Assembly: GCA_951230915.1 (NCBI GenBank)
Contig: OX579639.1
Coordinates: 4,774,001 to 4,838,000 of the forward strand
Direction of reading: 5' to 3'
From: Antitrichia curtipendula
Taxonomy: Eukaryota; Streptophyta; Bryopsida; Hypnales; Leucodontaceae
DNA length: 64,000 bases
Shown here: one piece after another, positions 59,511 through 64,000 of the stretch
Layout: each line of letters begins with the position of its first letter
Numbering within the stretch: position 1 is the stretch's first letter
Made by a program: the position numbers and the translations under genes
Notes under the pieces: model-generated
The model's input: the letters and a program-made list of their open reading frames with translations, nothing else
What the model was told of the DNA's origin: nothing
Database searches by the model: none

Positions 59511-59557
59511 CCCCACTCGTATGCTCATGCTCGCAAGCTCACAGTCTAGCACCATTG
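59511..59557 (-). repeat. Right terminal inverted repeat of the MULE
   Basis: The reverse complement starts CAATGGTGCTAGACTGTGAG, matching the left terminus. GAGC-type words recur. Confidence 0.8.
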
Positions 59558-59567
59558 GGTTTGCACA
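59558..59567. repeat. Right target-site duplication of the MULE
   Basis: GGTTTGCACA, an exact copy of 46,414-46,423. Confidence 0.8.
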
Positions 59568-60392
59568 AACTCAAATTAAAGACTACAAATTTTGTAGAAG
59601 TCAATTTATCCATTATTGGCTTGTTGCAATCAGTTCACAAAAAAAAAATCATTTTTGGCTTCTTGTAGTTACATGTGACTCCCCTTTGCAATGTGAGATT
59701 ACTTTTAGAATCATATGACCCACAATTTGGATGGTCAACCATTGTTCATATTTTTAATTCACTCAATCCACCCTATTTTGTCACATGATTCAAATCTGGT
59801 TGGCAACTTGCTTAATGGAGTAAAAAAAAATGCAATAAATACATCCTATACACAATTATTTTATGTCATTATTTGTAGCACTTTCATTTGCATCTACTAT
59901 TTGATCCAAGAAAACTCAATTTATATCAGGATTTGAAAATCGTGGGATTGATGAGGATTGTCGACACTCGTTATCGATACAATGAGCATTTGGGGAGAAG
60001 ACTAAAGGTTTAAATGAAGAACAAATCCCCTCCCAATGTCTTTAAAGGTGCAAGGTGACCTTGTTGTAACTGCTTGGATAGTAATTGTTGTCTCTCCTCC
60101 TTCCTTCCTTAGTTGTCACCAAGTCCCGTTATTATGCCAAAGTCATAACATTACCCTCTCTCTAATTGTGTAAGGTCAAGTTTGCAAGGTGTTTGGTCCC
60201 ACCGCATTGGGATGGAGGCAAAGGAATTCTTTGACTACATCATAAGCATTCACCACATTTTTAGCCAGTTCACAAGAAAAAAATTTTGGTCCATAACCCT
60301 CCTACAAAATGAAATATTGGAGTTTTTCCAATAGCCAAATAGTCGGAAATCTAAAACTTCATGAACTTCTCATTTGATATCTTCCTCGGGAG
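59568..60392. other. Intergenic sequence between the MULE and the gypsy fragment
   Basis: AT-rich, then balanced after 59,940. The latter part probably belongs to the retrotransposon 3' region. No LTR could be delimited. Confidence 0.35.
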
Positions 60393-61510
60393 TCACAATC
60401 GGTAGATTATATTTCTGACGTTGACTTGTGATTGTGTCCTAGCGATATTTCTAGAGGAAGAAATTGTTAAAAAAAAGTTATGGATGCGGAGTATTCTTGG
60501 TAATTTAAGGCGATACACCACATTTGATAGTTTGGATATAATTAGAAATGGACCCCAAGAATTTAGAGGATAGTTTTTGTGATGGCGTTGAGTTGAACTG
60601 ATAAAGAAGTGTTTTGTCGCCAATTTTAAAGGCCGGTTGCAGCCGAACTCCTTGATCATAGTTTTGTTTTGCTTGTTTACTTGCAATCTTGATCATTGTT
60701 TTGACCTCTTCGTGAATTTCTTATAGGTGTCAAATTCTATCCTCGGCTGTTGGGATAGTTGAAGTTGTTGGTGTTGTAAACAATAATGAAGAATGGTATC
60801 CATATGTAGCATAAAATGGTGAGAATCCTATAGCCAAGTGAATTGAGTTGTTGTATGCAAATTTAGCCAGAGGAAGAAGATTAGCCATAATCATCTTTTT
60901 GTGAACATATGTAAAAATTGTTCCAGCACTTGGTTGACCCATTCTATTTGACCATTTGACTTGGGATGGAAAGCCATTGCTGAGGAAGGATGGATGCGTA
61001 GGAGTTCATATAACCGTTTCATAAATTTTGAGACAAAAACGAAGCCGCAATCAGATATTATTTCATTAGATGTCCCATGATGCTTCCATGCATAATGAAG
61101 ATATAATGTGGCCATTCCGTTGGAGTCAATTGTCTCATTTGTTGGAATAAAATGTGCCAACTTTGTATTTTTGTCTTTCACTACCATAATTAAATCATAT
61201 CTTCCACTTTTGGTAATTTAACAATAAAATAATTAGTAATATGTTTTCATGATACCTCAATAGCGGGAATTGGCTGTAGTAAGCCATATCAATTACGGTG
61301 CACGGGTTTAAAACATTGATAGAGGTCGCACCCGTCGATATAGTAGTGAATATATCGTCGAAGCATAGGCCAATAAAAATTCCTTGCCACTAGATCCAGG
61401 AGTTTTGCCCATCCTTGATGCCTTATAATTGGAGCTTCATGCTTGGATTGTATAATTTGTTGTCAAAGTTCTTCATCATTTGGTACAAATATAGTATCAT
61501 TAAAGGGAAG
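60393..61510 (-). pseudogene. Ty3/gypsy retrotransposon pol fragment (integrase), decayed
   Basis: Minus-strand fragments in several frames, ordered as in Ty3/gypsy integrase. A zinc-binding region (about 61,280-61,480) reads LLDLVARNFYWPMLRRYI with paired His/Cys. The catalytic core at 60,891-61,187 reads KDKNTKLAHFIPT, then EIISDCGFVFVSKF and [13 protein letters not shown], which keep the D, D and E positions. A following block [14 protein letters not shown] (60,730-60,942) and a C-terminal KIGDKTLLYQF..KLSSKFLG block (60,505-60,696) complete the order. Stops and frameshifts separate the blocks. Reverse transcriptase and LTRs were not found, so it is a truncated remnant. Confidence 0.8.
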
Positions 61511-61639
61511 AATTATGTCATTAAACTATATATTTGGAACTGTTGTCGGATATCCACTTAAGCCCAATCTGAGCCATTCATAAAAAATGCAAATATTGGT
61601 TCTAGTGTAGCATCTGTGCCAATAGCTGACTTGATGCAT

Positions 61640-61977
61640 TCCAGGATTTGTGCATATATGGGTGATTGCAAGAAAGACAAAAAAACTATTTTTTGTCACA
61701 ATTGCAGTGATGGAGTTGCCATCAGCCATAACTTTTGGAAAATGAAGCAATGTACTTGAATTTTTTACTGGAGATGGTTAATTTAGAATTCATGAGATTC
61801 TTTATTTTTCAATATTTTTGAAAAAATATTCTATAATTAAATTTCAATTTAACTAATTTGTCACACTTTGAGTTTTGGATTTTTTTAGGACAAGGGGGTA
61901 TCCAAAATTAATGATCTAGAGATAAAAATTCTTGTGGTCTATTTCTACAATAGGGAGACATGTGCCTACCAAAGGAA
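61640..61977 (+). mobile_element. TTAA-type family fragment, copy J, interrupted by a second MULE end
   Basis: Matches the reverse complement of 8,220-8,540 in copy B: GGAGTTGCCAT(C/T)AGCCA, AACTTTTGGAAAATGAAGC, AATTTCAATTTA and GGGAGACATGTGCCTACC. The match stops at CAAAGGAA, exactly where the MULE-like terminus starts (61,978). Confidence 0.55.
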
Positions 61978-62030
61978 CGGGGATGCTAGTATGTGAGCTT
62001 GTGAGCGTGAGCCTATGAGCCTATGAGCCT
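61978..62030 (+). repeat. Second MULE terminal repeat (left-type end)
   Basis: CGGGGATGCTAGTATGTGAG followed by GTGAGCGTGAGCCTATGAGC-type words, aligned with both termini of the 13-kb MULE (shared TGCTA..TGTGAGC). It starts at the point where copy J is interrupted. No opposite end or second target duplication occurs within the window, so the element probably runs off the right edge. Confidence 0.6.
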
Positions 62031-63088
62031 CCATTTTTTTGCTCCATTTAGGGTTTGTGAATCCAATAGGAATCTATGACTGTGGAATTAGATGTAAGGA
62101 TCTTCAATCTAAATGAACAACAAATGAATATGGCTCTATGTGATTTTGTACAAAAAAATTGAACTAAAAATTGAGGTATAGTTAAAACAGATAGTATTTA
62201 TAAGCAAATACATGATGATAATAGTAGTGGATAAGTATGTCTCACTGTGAAGTACCTAAATATAAAATTGCAATACATCATAGAGGTGACATTTATGAAG
62301 TCTAAAATTGATGGAGCAACAAATGTGGGTTGTAGACACTAAATATAATTTGGTGATAAACAAAGGCTCTAAACATTACAAGCACTAAATCATGAACAAT
62401 GCTTTTGAAGAATTAAGTGATAAATGTAGTCTTCATCATGGGCCTTCATGTAAATTTAAAGGATGAAAATGGTCCACCTATTTTATTTTATTTTATGTTT
62501 ATAACTATATTTGAAAATAAAAACAAAAATATCTTGGACATGAAATATTTAAAATAAATATAGTAATAATATATTAAGCACCAAATAAATGTACAAACCA
62601 TAAATGACCTAAATAACCATTTTTTTAATCAATGCCCTTTTTTTTAATTGTCTTTTTTTATAATTCTTCTAAATATAATAATAATTTCTAAAAAATAGTA
62701 TATATAATGAATCCAATGGTATTAGTTTCATTGAATTTCAAATTAAACTTTGCTTTGTGGAATTTCATAAAGTTCAATAGTAGAGTGTGATTCAAGGCTC
62801 ATGATTTACGAAAGAATGAAGTATCCCACAACACTATGAACATTGTCTCTACATAATAAAAAAGTAGTGGACAAAAGATCCATACCATGCATCTAAAAGA
62901 TAATTAATAGACATGTCTAGATTAACCACTATAGCATCAAAAAAAATTGTCTCGATAGCTGACTACCATATACAAAATTTAAATTAGAAGAATGCAATGA
63001 TTGAATAAAAAATTTCAAAGAAATAATACTAGTTAAACAATAAAAAGAAACAAGTACTCACCTAAATCCACCATGTAGCTTTATGAAG
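62031..63088. other. Presumed interior of the second MULE, nothing recognised
   Basis: Very AT-rich with no open frame of note. No evident similarity to 46.5-46.9 kb, so the two elements differ in their arms. Confidence 0.3.
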
Positions 63089-63483
63089 CTACTCAAAAAA
63101 GTCTATACCATTGAATTTTGCTTTTGGAAATTTGAAAGTCTTACAATGAGTAGGAGACTTGTTCCACCTCTCTAGCCACTTGATCTTTACAGAAGTGTTT
63201 ATTACTGAAGTTGCCAACATCCAAAGATGATTCAAGGGAATCTTTGGACTTTCATCATAAATTTTATAGTGACACTTCACTTGCTCTAAGAAAACCGTGA
63301 TATACTTAGGATCTTCAATGGAGAGCTACTTCTTCAATTTTGAATGAGAAGCTACCTTCACCTTATCAAGAACTTTGAAGACCCATTCATCAAATGCACT
63401 TGAAGTCTAATATGTTGGATTGTGCTACTTTTCATAAAAAAATTTGAGCTACAGTAGCAGCGTCCTCCAATTCTTGCTGCATG
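63089..63483 (-). pseudogene. Unrecognised degraded coding fragment
   Basis: On the minus strand an acceptor-like CAG at about 63,484 is followed by QQELEDAATVAQIF. After in-frame stops, protein-like sequence (DPKYITVFLEQVKCHYKIYD, LNHLWMLATSVINTSVKIKW) continues to a stop at 63,089. Balanced residue use and a conserved feel suggest a former exon. It lies inside the presumed second MULE in the same orientation as the methyltransferase gene of the first, but I see no similarity to that protein. Family unknown. Confidence 0.4.
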
Positions 63484-64000
63484 AATTAAGTGATGTATAA
63501 GAATAAGGAGAATTGTACATGATGACAAATGTTAAAATGTATAGTAGAGCAACATATTATTAATTCAAATTAACAACAAGAATAAAGGGAAGACCAAAAA
63601 ATTGAAAAAAAATTGAAAATAAAAAATAAAACTTGAGAAATGAATTTGGTATAAGATTCCATTTAGAGCCTAAATAGTAAGAGTAAAATTCTTTGATTTG
63701 ACTTTTGCCTCACTCCAACTATAGCAAGATCCTCTTTGGAGACAAATTTTCTAAAATATGCGAGCGGTTGCCTAACAATACTTTGAATGTGATGAAGCTT
63801 GTGAACAAGATTAATGGAAATATGAGAATTCTAGTTTCTCTTGGCAAAACAAGATTTATTGTGTTAAATATGTGAAGTGAACATCAAACCAAAAAAGGTA
63901 GAATAGTGACAATTGCAATGGTCCAAACCAAGCAAGTTTTAGACTAAGAAGTGAAATGAAATTAAAAAATGATAATGAAATATAAAGGATTATCAATTGA
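63484..64000. other. AT-rich sequence to window end, nothing recognised
   Basis: No defended ORF or termini. Possibly further intron or arm sequence of the second MULE. Confidence 0.3.

Larger units (their letters stand above)
46424..59557. mobile_element. 13.1-kb Mutator-like element (MULE) with divergent transposase and ParB/DNA-methyltransferase genes
   Basis: The element is defined by a 10-bp direct repeat GGTTTGCACA on both sides and terminal inverted repeats that agree at about 32 of 43 positions (core GCTA..CTGTGAGC, then repeated GTGAGC/ATGAGC words). Most mismatches are transitions. Inside, the plus strand carries a MULE-type transposase with a SWIM zinc finger (55.0-59.1 kb). The minus strand carries a multi-exon gene with ParB-like and N4/N6 methyltransferase motifs (47.0-53.4 kb). 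About 1.6 kb separates the two starts. Both genes are disabled by stops and frameshifts, so this copy is non-autonomous now. Plant MULEs with extra genes are known (VANDAL elements, Kaonashi elements with a ULP1-like protease); a methyltransferase passenger is not one I know of. Confidence 0.85.

Overview
This is a spliced, AT-rich (my visual estimate is about one third GC) nuclear window from a land plant. The large number of degraded DNA transposons and the style of the auxin response factor gene suggest a seed-free plant (a moss or another bryophyte, or a lycophyte). That placement is inference, and the sequence does not fix the species.

Layout. 1-2.4 kb: an LTR-type repeat fragment interrupted by a TTAA-flanked MITE. 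2.6 kb: a near-perfect hairpin. 3.2-5.95 kb: a GC-richer stretch with no gene I recognise. 7.3-8.8 kb: a second TTAA element. 9.75 kb: an orphan signal-peptide exon. 10.5-12.3 kb: two fold-back elements, one resembling a microRNA precursor. 13.9-20.15 kb, minus strand: the one clearly intact gene, a class A auxin response factor (ARF) with 15 coding exons whose phases all join, predicting 873 residues. Its GC-rich leader and promoter run to about 22.6 kb. 22.8-46.1 kb: repeats, including TTAA/CCCTAAAG elements, TA-flanked AGGTAG elements, a PIF/Harbinger-like MITE, and a 4-kb LTR-like insertion with several satellites inside a TTAA element.

The main discovery candidate is at 46,424-59,557: a 13.1-kb Mutator-like element (MULE) with about 43-bp imperfect terminal inverted repeats and a 10-bp target duplication, GGTTTGCACA. 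It carries two divergent genes. The plus-strand gene is a MULE transposase (zinc-finger-like N-terminus, DDE region, SWIM zinc finger). The minus-strand gene is a multi-exon protein with a ParB-like motif near the N-terminus and an N4/N6-type DNA methyltransferase domain at the C-terminus. Both are now pseudogenes, with many in-frame stops that are mostly explained by C-to-T or G-to-A changes. A MITE sits in the methyltransferase 3' coding region and a minisatellite fills its first intron. A second copy of the MULE end begins at 61,978, so this is a family.

60.4-61.5 kb holds a decayed Ty3/gypsy integrase fragment. 62-64 kb holds an unrecognised degraded coding fragment, possibly cargo of the second MULE. 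No CRISPR array, rRNA or tRNA gene was seen.
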